Of a DNA stretch of 64,000 bases, positions 36,800 to 47,630 are shown one piece after another. Source of the stretch: Stenopsyche tienmushanensis (taxonomy: Eukaryota > Arthropoda > Insecta > Trichoptera > Stenopsychidae). The stretch is taken from contig WACJ01000114.1 in the NCBI GenBank assembly GCA_008973525.1, forward strand, positions 620,001 to 684,000, given 5' to 3'. The stretch's first letter is position 1. Each line of letters opens with the position of its first letter. A program made the position numbers and the translations under genes. Below the pieces are notes generated by a model, which saw only the letters and a list, made by a program, of their open reading frames with translations, did not search any database and was not told where the DNA came from.

Positions 36800-37609
36800 C
36801 AGATATAAATCAAAATCGATTAAAGCACTTTAAAGCAAATTAGATACCTTTAAAATAATAACACAGACAAATAAGCGATCATTAGACGTATATCCATATG
36901 AGATTTTTCCAGGGGTAGAAAATTTTATAGTGGTGGATTTCACGTATATTTTTGGAAGCATTCAATCTAGATAAATCCGGGATAGAGACGAAATTTTGAT
37001 CTCCCAGATTAGTTATTACAAGAAGACCATTTATATCCTTGATTTGAACACAAAATATCATAGTAAGAATCCAAGAAACAAACCCACTTTACCAACTTTC
37101 AGTCTCATTACAATTTTGTCTTTATGTTCTGAATGCTTCATTACATCATAATTAATGTCACAAATCAGCGCAATAACCTTAATTTGCGTTATTTATTAAT
37201 GTGTTTTTTGACAGTCGTGTTCAAATAATTCCTATATTTATAATGAGATTTTGAGGGCTTAGCATTTTTTGAAGATTCTTTAAATTACTCCAAACAAATC
37301 GACACCGAATTACCATGTGTTTTTAGGATACGATAATAAATACTAGATCCACATTGATACTTCCCAATCTGAATTCGCATTAATAGTCTTCGAATTAATT
37401 TGAAAGTTTTTATGCGACATTTAAAAATTATATGACTCAGTGGTTGAAATACAGAAACAGATTCTGTATAATGAATAGTCTTCTCTTAAAGTGCACGATC
37501 TCGTTCTGCTAAATAGACAGATTGAACTTACACGACCTCCATATGTTCTGTCGGGACATTTTATTTTATAAATGGAAGTTATTTCATATTATTACATAGT
37601 CCAACTCGG
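36800..37609. other. Unannotated AT-rich stretch
   Basis: No feature recognised. Confidence 0.5.
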
Positions 37610-38350
37610 TCCTACCAGAACATTTTTTGGACGAGGAATCAATTTCTCTCTCTCCAGGGATTTTGCACAAATATTTTTAAACTGAGAAATAATTGTCGCG
37701 TACAAGAGGAGGATTTAAAAATGTTTCCACTTTTGTAAGAATTTTTCATTGCTGCCGACGTCGACAGGAAAGGTGTTTTAAATATAATAAGTCAACACTT
37801 GAAGGCATTGGTACTAAAATTGAATCTCTATTATCCCAAAAATGAGGATCCCCATAAAAGAAATATTTGGATTAATAATCTCTTTATTTCACGTACTCTT
37901 GCAAGTAGAGAAAAATAACCATTAATGGAGTTGTCTTCGGATGCCACTCTGATATCCAGACACAAAACAATAACATTGCCTCAGTTTTGGATATCAGTGG
38001 AAGTTTATATTTATTTAAGCTGTAAAGCTATAAATTTATTAGGGTATTTTGTAATTTTTAACAACCTATTCATGCGAAAAATCATTTTTGTGCACGTCTT
38101 CAATGACATCGAAATAATCGCACTGCAGCCAAGAATATCCAATATTAATTTGTTGAAAAAATAAACTTATTTTTTCTGTTAAATTCTAATGTATCAGACT
38201 GTTATATTTATACTTGTTAATTATAGTTATGTCCATCTGTCACAATATAAGATAAAAAAATATTACATAAATAACCATTTTTAATTTAGTATTAATGTTT
38301 CGCAAAAAAAAAATATTGGTTCGCTGGTGTAAAAATGTTGGGGAGCACTG
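37610..38350 (+). mobile_element. Family D hAT remnant, copy D3, with 3' end
   Basis: Starts CAGAACATTTTTTGGACGAG and lacks about 50 bases present in D2. It has a stop after FPLL and a second after the region matching ISCSLASREK. It keeps the 3' segment missing from D2 (TTTTAACAACCTATTCATGC) and ends at 38350 in GTTGGGGAGCACTG. The transposase is clearly dead. Confidence 0.75.
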
Positions 38351-38929
38351 ATCTATAGAACCATTGTTTGATTTTTAATTTGATCATAATTTTTGAAGAT
38401 ATTTAAAATATGCTTAGTTAAAATGTATTCAAAATTGTAATAAACGTTGTATTCCGACTAATCATCGCATGATCTTTGTGTGCCCATAATAGAAGGCTTT
38501 TGAGAACGCTTGCGTCACATAATAAAGAACTGAGTTCTCATGTAAAGGCCAAACATATTTTGTACACTCTTTCTAAATAGAAAGAGTCATTAAGCCTTTA
38601 TGGGAGACATTTCAATGGCATACACCCCTTTATTGATCTATGTTGACCTCAGGTGTCTGTCATGAATTAGCCTTAATCGCTCTTCACTTAAATTATGTGC
38701 AATAAATGCACTATCAACAGGTTATCTATTCAATTCCTTGTTGGCTCTTAGGGAATATGTTTACAACCCTAATTAGTGTGCTCAATTAATTGCTTTTTAT
38801 TCGTTATAAGTGAATTTATTTTATGTTTACGCCTATTTATTGCTGAATTAGCCTATCCATATTTTTATTCGTCTAGTAAATAGTTAGAATACAATCTAGA
38901 GAAGTATAAGTTTGACTATTTGAAATTGA
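38351..38929. other. Unannotated AT-rich stretch
   Basis: No feature recognised. Confidence 0.5.
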
Positions 38930-39025
38930 AAAAATTAATATATTCGAAATCGAAAGAGAACTGAATATCCGATTAATTTTATAAATATTCGAATTTGCGA
39001 ATATTGAAAAAAGAGAAATTCATTT
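38930..39025 (-). repeat. AATATTCGA-rich dispersed repeat, copy 2 (inverted)
   Basis: The reverse complement matches 3915-4000 over the AATATTCG palindromes and the TTTATAAAATTAATCGGAT block. Confidence 0.55.
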
Positions 39026-39689
39026 GGGTGCATTAGAATTTCATAAGATCACATAAAAGTACAAGATTTATTTTTAACAACATTAAGAGTGAGTTTTTGA
39101 ATAAATAATATCAGATTAGCTTGGGAATTACCTTGCTTTGTAGCCCAATAAGTATAATTGAGTCGTTTACTTGCTTTGATATTTTGATATTCAAAATATT
39201 AGTTTAATTACTATTAGTAATATTTTGGATAACATTTTTAGATATTTAGAGGCAATGATATAATTGTAAAAATTAAATGTTCTAAATGTGTAAAAATATT
39301 CAAACAATGGTAAAAAAGTGATTTGTTATCATAGTCCAAAAGATATGTACACTCAAACCTCTTTTTGTGCGATTTCGAAGTTATGCGGTATTTTTTAAAG
39401 AATTTTTTTATAATATCATTCAACAGTTCATATTAAATATTCAGAGTTAAATAACAGTTATAACAGAAATAGTATCAAATTATAAAACTACCGGGTTAGT
39501 TTCTTGGATCAATTTCTACCATATCAACAAATTTATAAGATACATATTTTTTTCAGGGAGTAGATAAATATTTAATGTAAATACTAAGAGTATTAATAAA
39601 ATTTCAAAACCAACTTTGCGTGACTGATTTGTAACAGTAATTGAAGTACCATTTACACTTGAAATCCCACTTTAAATCATCATCACCAT
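39026..39689. other. Unannotated AT-rich stretch
   Basis: No feature recognised. Confidence 0.5.
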
Positions 39690-40000
39690 CATAGTGCAGC
39701 CACTAACGCTCACCCAACGGGTATCCTGAGTGAACGTATTGACGAACGCTTTCGCGAACGTCTCGATAAGGAGTTTGGGGGGTTTGTAAAGACTGAGTAG
39801 TTTTCATAGGGAGATGGTGGAAAACTACTCTAGACGACCTTTTTGACTCTACTAGAAAGGGCTTTCTGGAGTGCAATGAGTCCAGTCCCCCCTTTCCTCG
39901 CTAGGGCGTTGCCGGGGTAGGGTGAAGACATGCGTGACGCTTAAGTGCATCTCGGATTCGTTCCTACACCAACTGAGGGTGTTTCCCCGGCACCACTTTA
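39690..40000. other. GC-rich island with a strong hairpin, unidentified
   Basis: This block is clearly GC-richer than its surroundings. It contains a perfect 11-bp stem, GAGTAGTTTTC (39795-39805) and GAAAACTACTC (39820-39830), with a 14-nt loop. No open frame of note. It may be LINE or SINE untranslated sequence, but no second copy is present here to test that. Confidence 0.4.
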
Positions 40001-40142
40001 AATAATTATATCTTAGTTTGGCCACGTAAAAAAACCACCATATATCAAATCCCTAATATTTGGAAAAAAATCATATGGAGTGTGACGTCTGATGACGGCA
40101 TTGCAACTATAGGAGGAAGACTTAAAAATAATATCTACTTAC

Positions 40143-40539
40143 ATTACTTTCAACGTCTTCGTCAATGTCAAATTCTGTAAATCTCTTTGTTACTGGACTC
40201 CAACGTCTATGGCGCTGAGGTTGCCGACTTGCATCACTAAAAATGGTGTTCAATGTAGATAATGTTGACAATTCACGGATACTTGGGTTGTTTATGCCTT
40301 CGTCGTTCAATTCTTCTGTGTCAATTTGATTTTCGATATCATTGACTCTACTATGTAATTTGAATAGATCTTTGCTCTTACGTTTTGGGTCGACCATTAG
40401 CGACTTATGCATATGCATACTTTGTGGGAATGGGTTGGTAATTATGTGACTTTCGTGGTGAGCTTGATTTGTGATATCACATGGTAACTGAATATTGGCT
40501 TGAATGGCTTTAGAAGAAGAACTAGTAGGTTTATCAGAC
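40143..40539 (-). CDS. Coding exon of unrecognised gene (downstream exon)
   Basis: A 397-nt minus-strand exon. Its acceptor is TTTTTTTCTACAG, with AG at 40541-40540, and its donor is AAT|GTAAGT, with GT at 40142-40141. Joined to the exon at 41910-42607 it stays in frame across a split Arg codon (AG|G), and it ends in phase 0. The 132 full codons are polar and low in hydrophobic residues, with SSSSKAIQANIQLPCD, MHMHKSLMVDPKRKSKDLF, RRWSPVTKRF and DIDEDVESN. No transmembrane or catalytic motif is visible, which suggests a disordered segment of a larger protein. The next exon is not identifiable in this window. No family is recognised. Confidence 0.75.
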
Positions 40540-41466
40540 CTGTAGAAAAAAACAGACCCATTAAAACGAGTCTATCAAACATATACTGTAAAGTCCACAA
40601 TCATTCACACGTTTTTTTTACAACTTGATATTATTTTATTAATATTAATGTAACACTAATTTGGCTTAAAACTTGCATTTTTTATCAGTTTCTGCATCTT
40701 TCCTATGTGAAAACTAACGATGACAATGTTCTAGTTATTTGCCTCTTATCCTTACCTAAGTACCTTTCTCAAACCAACAACTAGAAGAATGATCAGAAAA
40801 AAGGGTTGCACTAAAGAATATTTTCATTCGATTCCCATCATCATATTTAATCGAAAGAGGAGTCAGTCAATTTATTAACAAAGAAATGTCGTCAAACACT
40901 TGGCAAGAATGGATTCAAGATTTAAAAGTTTTAAATGCAGGGCATAGTTTCATTCATCAAAGTATGACACTGTATTGTCAATACACTTTTGCCATTTCAG
41001 GGGCAGTTAATTCAGTCCAGTGGTGTAAATCCTGATTATCGAGGTTAAAACTCAAATTTTTTTTGATCCTTCGGGATTTAAGAAATTCGTAATCATCCTT
41101 TGAAATACACGGTTTCACTTTTACGCGGAATCGTGGTTAAAATACCAATCAATTGAAAAATTAAGTCGCTTTTAAGGGCTTCAAATTCAAATTACGCCAA
41201 AGGCCTCTTAAATATGTTTTGTAGCATCGGAACTAATTTTTTTTCATTTGAAAAAGTTATCCAAATTCCAGAGGAAGTAGTAGAAAGAATGAGTTAGACG
41301 AATGATGGAGTACGTTCAGTTGAACATCGTAGTTTTGTCATATTAATTTATGCGGTATGCGGTCTATCGATGTCGTGCAATAGAAATCGATTGGTAGATC
41401 ATCCTAGGCTGTTTTTTTAGAGAGCTTTTGGATTGCTTGGTTCAGTTGGTTGGGCTAGATCAGCAG

Positions 41467-41592
41467 TTCCTAAGCTGGGGGTAATTACCCCCGGAGGGAT
41501 AAAGCGGTTACTGAGACAATTTCGTTTTTTTTTAAATTTAATCGAGCACTGATTTGCACGTTTCGCATTTGTAACAGTATTTTAAGTGATGT
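41467..41592 (+). mobile_element. Family E hAT 5' end fragment
   Basis: Starts CAGCAGTTCCTAAGCTGGG and continues GTAATTACCCCC, matching the inverse of the right end of the copy at 43222-44042. It then jumps to the segment with GCACGTTTCGCATTTGT, so it is internally deleted and cut off at the right. Confidence 0.75.
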
Positions 41593-41595
41593 GGG

Positions 41596-41766
41596 AATAT
41601 GGTACCGGTAACGGTTCGATCTCGGTCTCGGTCCAGTCAAATATTCTCATACAAAAAACGAGATTGGAACGATCCGATAGTGTGAATACTCTGTTTTTTT
41701 CTTGTGTAAGAATATTTGATCGGACCGAGATCGGAGCGAGATCGAACCGTCAACGGCACCATATTG
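41596..41766. mobile_element. Foldback element with ~50-bp inverted arms
   Basis: The left arm runs from AATATGGTACCGGTAACGG through TTCGATCTCGG to TCAAATATTC, and the right arm is its inverse with a few mismatches. About 60 bp separate the arms. It is GC-rich relative to the intron and non-coding. No target duplication can be assigned with confidence. Confidence 0.75.
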
Positions 41767-41909
41767 TGGATCGGGGCTAAATAGAGCTTAAAAGTGTTTA
41801 ACTTCAACAAAATTGTCACCAAATTAGCAAGTACTATTGAAATATATTGCTGAACAGATAATGAAAAAGCATTATAACTCATCAAAATGCATAATTTCTT
41901 AAGAAATAC

Positions 41910-42607
41910 CTGGTATCATGTTTTACATCATGGGCTGTAGATTCGAGCGCAGTAGAATGGTGTGGTACTAGCAACTGCTCTGTTACATCTTTCAGCGTTT
42001 GCCTCGATAGACTTGATGGCTTGCGTATCAACTGTTCTACGCAAAATGGGCACGTCTCAAGAACGTCGCCAGCGCATCTTTTATCTTTACTGGAGCAATT
42101 TCTTGTATCAGCATCTTCCTCGCTTCTATGGCTTTCGCCGGATAATCGTCTTGTGTGAATCGTCACTACCTCCCCTACAAATTGGATTTGATTCATTATG
42201 TCCTCGCTTTTCTCAGAACTTTTGCGCGATTGGTCACTGCTGACTGTATTGTTGCTATATCTGCGGGCGCTTTTTAACACATCGGGATCGCTAACATACA
42301 TATGCTTCTTTACGAGATCACTATCACCGTTGTCTTGTGATGCTTCATCGATTGCCTTTAAAGGATTAAACGACAAGCTTTTAGAAACGTTTCGTTGCTT
42401 ATCATCGATGCGATCAAGTTTATTGGCTAACTTAGCCCTAGAGCTGGGGCGAAAGCCCGGATGAGTTTTAGTTTGTCTGGCATTGTGATCAGTGTTTGAA
42501 TCGTGCAAATTAGGTATCGAGCTTGAATATAGCTGACGAGGTTTTTTGAGCTTCTGCTGGTTCATATTTCCCGATGTGCTCGCAGATATTGATGTAAACA
42601 TCGCCAT
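41910..42607 (-). CDS. Coding exon of unrecognised gene (upstream exon)
   Basis: A 698-nt minus-strand exon. A good acceptor (TTTTTTTTCTTTCTAG, AG at 42609-42608) lies directly before ATGGCGATG, so translation probably starts at 42607 or six bases in; alternatively these are internal Met codons. The donor is CCAG|GTATTT at 41909-41908. It encodes 232 full codons, rich in Ser, Lys, Asp and Arg, with RPSSRAKLANKLDRIDDKQR, HMYVSDPDVLKSARRYS, a kinase-site-like TRRLSGES and a CPFC dicysteine in LETCPFCVEQLIRKP. No known domain is recognised. Balanced codon use and absence of repeats separate it from the surrounding transposons. The plus-strand open frames here are shadows. Confidence 0.8.
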
Positions 42608-42609
42608 CT

Positions 42610-43139
42610 AGAAAGAAAAAAAAAGAAAAATACTAAAATCATGCTTCTTCCATTAAAATATCTATAATATTATTTAGATGCTATATTTTGACACAGATAT
42701 TAGGTGATGTTTTAATTGATTTTAAGTAAAAGGCTTGTTGGATTTGTTTGGAATTAAAGGTAGGCTTACATGATACTATCAAATAAGTTTCCGATTATGA
42801 TTATATTGGCGATCGTACTAAACATATTTGTGTGTAGAGGAGGAACGTAATATGTTGTGGAGGCAGGTTTTCAAAAACTATACATGGGAAACGAGGATTG
42901 GTTAATCAACTGGAAGGCTAGGACCATCCCTCTTTTGACACTTTGTTTAACATTATACGGATGTTTCCTACATACCACTAGGGACACACATTTGACGTAA
43001 AAACATTTTCTTTATAAAATAGCAAAATTTTACATTATGCATTTATAATAATGCTATAAGATGAACATTTACATAATATTTAATATATTTCTACCATATA
43101 ACATCACATTTAACTCTTTCCAGCCTTATGTCTCTTCCG
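42610..43139. other. Sequence upstream of the exon, probably intron
   Basis: AT-rich. The pyrimidine tract of the splice acceptor lies at its left edge. Nothing else is recognised. Confidence 0.45.
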
Positions 43140-43213
43140 TTTGAGACATCTCTTCTTAGGCGCAATGTGTTAATTTAAGAGCGCCATCTTCTGTGGCATT
43201 GCGGACACATTGC
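43140..43213 (-). repeat. GCGCCAT..AGAAGATGGCGCT short repeat, copy 2
   Basis: The inverse matches 26603-26710, with AGAAGATGGCGCTCTTAAA and paired CGCAATGTG-type flanks. Confidence 0.55.
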
Positions 43214-43221
43214 GTCTAAAG

Positions 43222-44042
43222 CAGTGTTTCCTAACCTTTTTAGTCTCGTTACCCCTATAACCTATCAGGGAAACTGATTTTACCCCCCTTTTTTGTTGAA
43301 GAAAACAACATATATAATACATAAAAATAGCCTTTTTTTATCATGAAATTGCACAAAACTATGGGAAATTACTTTTTACTTTACTTAGTTAGGTTTAGTT
43401 TCACCCAACGCACATTCGTAGAGCTATCAGCTATAATAGGATATTCAGCACCTACTTTTCACCAAAATGTACAGAAGTCATAGTTTTGAAATTCTACTTC
43501 TTTGAAAATGCTATTCTGGAGTAGTCTGAGAAATTCTACTTTGGCTGACACATCTTCGTCTTTAAAAATATCATCAGCCAACTCCTTGTGAACATTCTCA
43601 AAATGTTCTTTAAGTTTGCTTGGTTTCATGCTCTCTGTACCAAGAACTTTATTACATATAACGAGGCTTTTCCATATTCCTGTCAACAATATTCGTGAAA
43701 CCCCATTGTAGAAATGCTTCTTTATACAAGCGCTTTTTTCCAGAAGCAAAAGTCATTTCACTTAAAATACTGTCACAAATGCGAAACGTGCAAATTAGTG
43801 CTCGAGTAAATTGAAACTGTATCGTCTCCGTCTCTCGTCTCTTCATCCCTCTCCTTGCGAGAAGGATTACTAGAAAGGCATCAGAACACAGTGAAAGACT
43901 TCTTGGAAGAGAGTGCAAGCCATATGACGCTCATGTTATTTTATTATTATATCTACATACTAAACATGAATTTTGTCATTACCCCCGCCGAAAAGCCGTT
44001 TTACCCCTCGGGGGGTAATTCCCCCCAGGTTAGGAACCACTG
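43222..44042 (-). mobile_element. Family E hAT, internally deleted copy E2
   Basis: 821 bp with a perfect 8-bp duplication GTCTAAAG at 43214-43221 and 44043-44050. Ends are CAGTGTTTCCTAACC and the inverse of CAGTGGTTCCTAACC. The transposase is on the minus strand and only its N-terminal BED-finger region remains. Both termini are typical of ZBED5-like hATs. It cannot encode active transposase. Confidence 0.92.
43459..43918 (-). pseudogene. ZBED5-like hAT transposase N-terminus (BED finger), frameshifted
   Basis: One frame gives KRLYKEAFLQWGFTNIVDR and NMEKPRYM, and the next gives VICNKVLGTESMKPSKLKEH and FENVHKEL. ZBED5-type transposases have KRKYxxxYxxxGFT, then a BED zinc finger CxxCxxxL with MKPSKLxxHxxxxH. 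Here the finger's first Cys lies at or beyond the frameshift. The region after FLRLL is lost to the internal deletion. The finger would bind element ends in the nucleus. Confidence 0.8.
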
Positions 44043-44050
44043 GTCTAAAG

Positions 44051-44214
44051 GAACAACACTGATCACTCTTGCGCGTGCATGTGTCGATTGGGGGTGACGC
44101 TGCGGGAGGACATCCTTCCCGCAGCCAGACCTCTCTATCGTGTTTAATAAAGAAGATATCTAAGAAGAGAATATTTCGGTTCGACGCCCGTCTACCCTCA
44201 TCCATCCGTCCAGC
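44051..44214 (+). repeat. Possible LTR fragment
   Basis: A GC-balanced stretch with inverted CTGCGGGAGG and CCTTCCCGCAG, then GTTTAATAAAGAAG (a poly(A)-signal-like AATAAA) and GGTTCGACGCCC. This order resembles the R-U5 part of insect retrotransposon LTRs. No second LTR, primer site or coding region is visible, so the call is weak. Confidence 0.3.
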
Positions 44215-44420
44215 TCCATAACGACCCGAAAGCAGAACGAGGAGACAGAGACGGAGAGTATCTTGCGCGTTGAATTTGGAGAGAAACAGAAACGGAGAGA
44301 CTATCTTGCCTACATCGTATGATTGTATAGATCATTATCCCAAATTGATCAAGTAATAATGATATGTGATTGATATAATGAATCGATTTCAAGTGTACTC
44401 AAACCGAAATTGAATCAATG
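44215..44420 (-). mobile_element. Penelope-like element 3' fragment
   Basis: Contains GAGACAGAGACGGAGAG and ATGATTGTATAGATCATTA, and matches 61850-61950. The inverse matches 52560-52660. No coding part. Confidence 0.5.
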
Positions 44421-44425
44421 CATCA

Positions 44426-44545
44426 ATGTCGGCTGAAAAATCAATTGAGCGTTTAGAGGAAACATTAGCTGAATGTAACATTAAAGTTGAGATTCTTGGG
44501 GCTCGAGGAAAACTTAACGGTTTAATGCACCAAGTAATGTAACAA
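44426..44545 (+). CDS. Unrecognised 39-codon open frame
   Basis: From ATG at about 44426 it reads MSAEKSIERLEETLAECNI and continues to MHQVM and a TAA. An in-frame stop lies 15 nt upstream, and AATAAATAAAATATT follows within 10 nt of the stop. Composition looks coding-like and helical. It is too short to assign and may be the tail of a processed copy or chance. Confidence 0.2.
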
Positions 44546-44732
44546 TAAATAAAATATTATTTATTAGGATGTATTTTCATTCTAACCAAAATGCTATATT
44601 TTATATTGCTTTAGGTATTTATTTTATTTACCACACTGTTCTTATAATAATTAATATCCAAGTCTTTGTCTCTATATTTTAAAAAGCTAAACTTGTTCTT
44701 CCATATTAATATTTAAATCTAATTTTTATGTA

Positions 44733-45330
44733 TTAGGGTGTCCCATAAGTTTCTTCTCTTATTGAATAATATATGATCCATTCTGTTCTATTACCTTTAT
44801 CCATCTCTCCGGAAACCTCATAATGCCTTCTTGCTAAAATTTCCCAAGTTTGTTGGCAAAATATTGATCAATTTGTGTGAAGAATTTTCAAATGAAAGAA
44901 ATAAATAATAATCTGATGGGGCAATGTCTGGAGAGTATGGAGGATGAGGTAAAACATCCCAGTCAAATGATAATAATTTATTTCTGACGAGCAAAGACAC
45001 ATGAGGTCTGGTGTTATCGTCATGAAAAACAACGCCTCGTCTGTTCGCTAATTCTGGTCGTTTTCTGGCAATTGCATCCTTTAGATTGTCTAGTTGGAAA
45101 CAATATTTTGTTGAATTGATCGTTTCACCTTGTTAAAGTAGCTCATAATAAACTAACCCCTTCCAATCCCACCAAATGCATAGAAAAACTTTTTTTGGAT
45201 GTAGGTCAGGTTTAGCTACAGTTAAAGCTTTTGTATCCTTGGTCCAAGACCATTTACGTTAAATATTCTCATAGAGTATCCGACTTTCATCTCCGACTTT
45301 CATCTTCAAAAAAGGTAGGCTATTATGTTG
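44733..45330 (-). pseudogene. Mariner transposase, C-terminal half with 3' end
   Basis: On the minus strand frames give GDESRILYENI, WSWTKDTKAL, HPKKVFLCIWWDWKGLVYYE, FHDDNTRPHVSLLVRNKLLS and VLPHPPYSPDIAPSDYYLF. These are the three DD34D catalytic blocks in order. The element ends near 44733 with AGGGTGTCCCATAAGTTTC next to TA. The N-terminal half is missing and there are a few stops, so it is inactive, though less decayed than the other mariners here. Confidence 0.85.
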
Positions 45331-45394
45331 TTGGAGAAGAAGATCGCATGTTGAAATACGCTAACGTGTTAGCTATTTTGCACACAACAAAATT

Positions 45395-46081
45395 ATTTTG
45401 CTAGCTAGCAGAGATTATTGCTAGCAGACGAAAATAATGAAGAATCGATTATTAGCTTCCACAAGAAAATAAATTTAAAAGATTGTTGTAACATCGCAGC
45501 AGATAGTTGGAGTTATTTAGATGTGTCGATGTTGAAAATATCATGGAATAAAATTTTGAAAAGACCATTAGTAAGTTTCAGTAATGCGGCACAACTTGAT
45601 ATAGGAGACATTGCGGAAGCAATAATACAAATTTCCATATGTGCTGAATCCGACGAAGAAGAAATGACCGACTGGTAAAATTGCGATGCAAACGATCCTG
45701 GATTTCAAGTTTTGAATGATGAGGAAATAATTAAAGAAATATCTGCCTCAGAAGAACAAGATCGAAAAGGTAAAGAAGAGATTTGCGAAGGGGGAGATAT
45801 TGGTCCTACACATTATGAAGCTTTTCAGTGTTTAGATGTCGCCATGAAATGGTTTGAGAACTAAGAAGAGTGTAATTCAGAACAACTTGTATATCTTAAG
45901 AATATTCGAGATTTGACAGCTTCTAAAAGAAGATCTAGCATAAAGCCGAAATCGATCATTGATTCTATTAATAAAAAATATTTTTTTATCCCTTTCAATT
46001 ATAATTACTTTCGATTAATCGGATTTTTGTTATCCAGACTACTTTCATCCCCAATTAGTTCGGATAATCGAGGTTCTACTG
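45395..46081 (+). pseudogene. Tigger/pogo (Jerky-like) transposase C-terminus with 3' end
   Basis: An open frame (45418-45678) reads NLKDCCNIAADSWSYLDVSM and LKISWNKIL. After a stop come DANDPGFQVLNDEEIIKEIS, FQCLDVAMKWFEN and LRDLTASKRRSS-like codons. This matches the tail of Tigger/Jerky transposases after the DDE domain. The element ends at 46081 with CCAATTAGTTCGGATAATCG and a CTACTG end, the inverse of the Tigger end CAGTAGAACCTCGATTATCC, followed by TA. The catalytic domain is absent. Confidence 0.85.
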
Positions 46082-46083
46082 TA

Positions 46084-47181
46084 TTATTATAGAATTGGAC
46101 ATAACAAAGGATTGGCCTTTGAGAATGAGCTAGGATACGAATTGCTTTAATCGAAGAATTACATGATAAAATAATATTTATGGAATACGGCCGAGGAATT
46201 CTTTTGAATGGATAAAGACGACAAATACTTTCGTCGTTGAGTCAACGACGGAAAATATAGGAAAATACGGAAACGAAATACAGGATATTATCTAAACGAT
46301 TGTTATCTGGGGCACATATTCTCATGAAATAAAACATAAAGATGACATATAAGCACGAGACAAATTACATTAAATGACGTTAGATTAAAAGTAGAAAGTT
46401 ATTAATCCAATATTTGGCTAAATAACAATTTTCACAGCCAATGCAGAATCGTTACAATAAAAGATTATGAACGATGTATTGAATTATTTAGCCGTTATCG
46501 ATAAATTTTTCGTAATAAACGTAGACATATCAAACAAGGAATACCATCTATATTCTATTTTACAATATAGAATCAAGTGATTGATTAATATTTCCCGTTG
46601 ATTGCAACCCCTCATTAATTGCGATCTTTCCCAGAATATATCCTCTTTTATCTAGGTGTTATACGTTCTGCATAAACATGCATTTGGTATGCAAAAAACC
46701 GGTATACTCCGAATAAAAATATTTGATTGATCACGATGCAATTTCGAGTAAAAAAATTATTATATCATGATTATTATCCAAACGAAATTATTTTAACCAT
46801 ATTGGTATAATAAAATAACTCAATCGGCAAAATAAGTCCACGTTTCTAGGAAATAGTCTCCATTTTGTGAAACTTAAATAGGTTAAGGTCATTGAGTACA
46901 TCAGGGATGGACTATTTGTAGTTCAGGGGCGCATGCGGATCTATAAAACACGCCCATTGAACCTTCTGGAAACGGAAATATTGAAAATATGCATCTGTTC
47001 AGCTAAAATAGACGGAACGCGTTACGCATTTTAAAAGAGAGCGTAAGCATCAATTAATGCACTGGTGAAATTTATATTGCTTTTGCGTATTTAGCAATAT
47101 TGATTTGTTTTGAATCAGGGAATAAAGTTTGAAATTATGAGAGATGAGAAAAAAAAACCATAAATTTAATTTAGTTGAATA
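46084..47181. other. Unannotated AT-rich stretch
   Basis: No feature recognised. Confidence 0.5.
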
Positions 47182-47552
47182 CAGAGCCGTAACTAGGGAA
47201 TGAAACGCCCGTGGTAAGTATCTAACTTAACGCCCCCCTGAGAAAATCCAATTTATTTTTTAAAGTTAATCAATACCATTATTAATGCAATATAATAAAT
47301 ACTATTATAATGTATGATTTAAATTAATATACAAAGATAGTCCCAAAATTACCCGACCTAACGTATATAGATGGTGATTATTATTGTAAAAAAATACTAC
47401 GATAGAAATTGTTTAGAAGATACGTTACTTCCGTGATCGTACAGATTATAGAAAATGCCGCAAAAAGAGGACGTAGTGGGCATAAAATTTGTATGCTCAA
47501 TAAGTCCGCTTTTCGGACCGCTGATATAATGAATGAGCGGCTCGCGATCGGG
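47182..47552 (-). mobile_element. Family C hAT MITE, copy C2, partial
   Basis: Starts CAGAGCCGTAACTAGGG and runs inverted relative to C1, including CGCCCGTGGTAAGTATCTAA and the hairpin GTCCGCTTTTCGGACCG. It stops abruptly at about 47552, where the 75-bp repeat begins, so the other end is missing. Confidence 0.75.
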
Positions 47553-47626
47553 TGCCACACTTTCATCATCAAAATAACCGTTGAATATATAAGACAGGAT
47601 ATTTCAATAGGGAGGCTTAACATTTG
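47553..47626 (+). repeat. 75-bp sequence shared with the left flank of copy A2
   Basis: Near-identical to 11372-11446 and directly joined to copy A5. Confidence 0.85.
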
Positions 47627-47630
47627 TTAA

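Larger units (their letters stand above)
40540..41909 (-). other. Intron of the unrecognised gene
   Basis: 1370 nt with GT and AG ends on the minus strand. It holds a family E fragment (41467-41592) and a foldback element (41596-41766), so it has been colonised by transposons without disturbing the exons. Confidence 0.7.

Noticed and set aside
41962..42464. Plus-strand open frames of 88-93 codons
   Set aside because: They are antisense shadows of the minus-strand exon 41910-42607, which has splice sites and coding-like composition.
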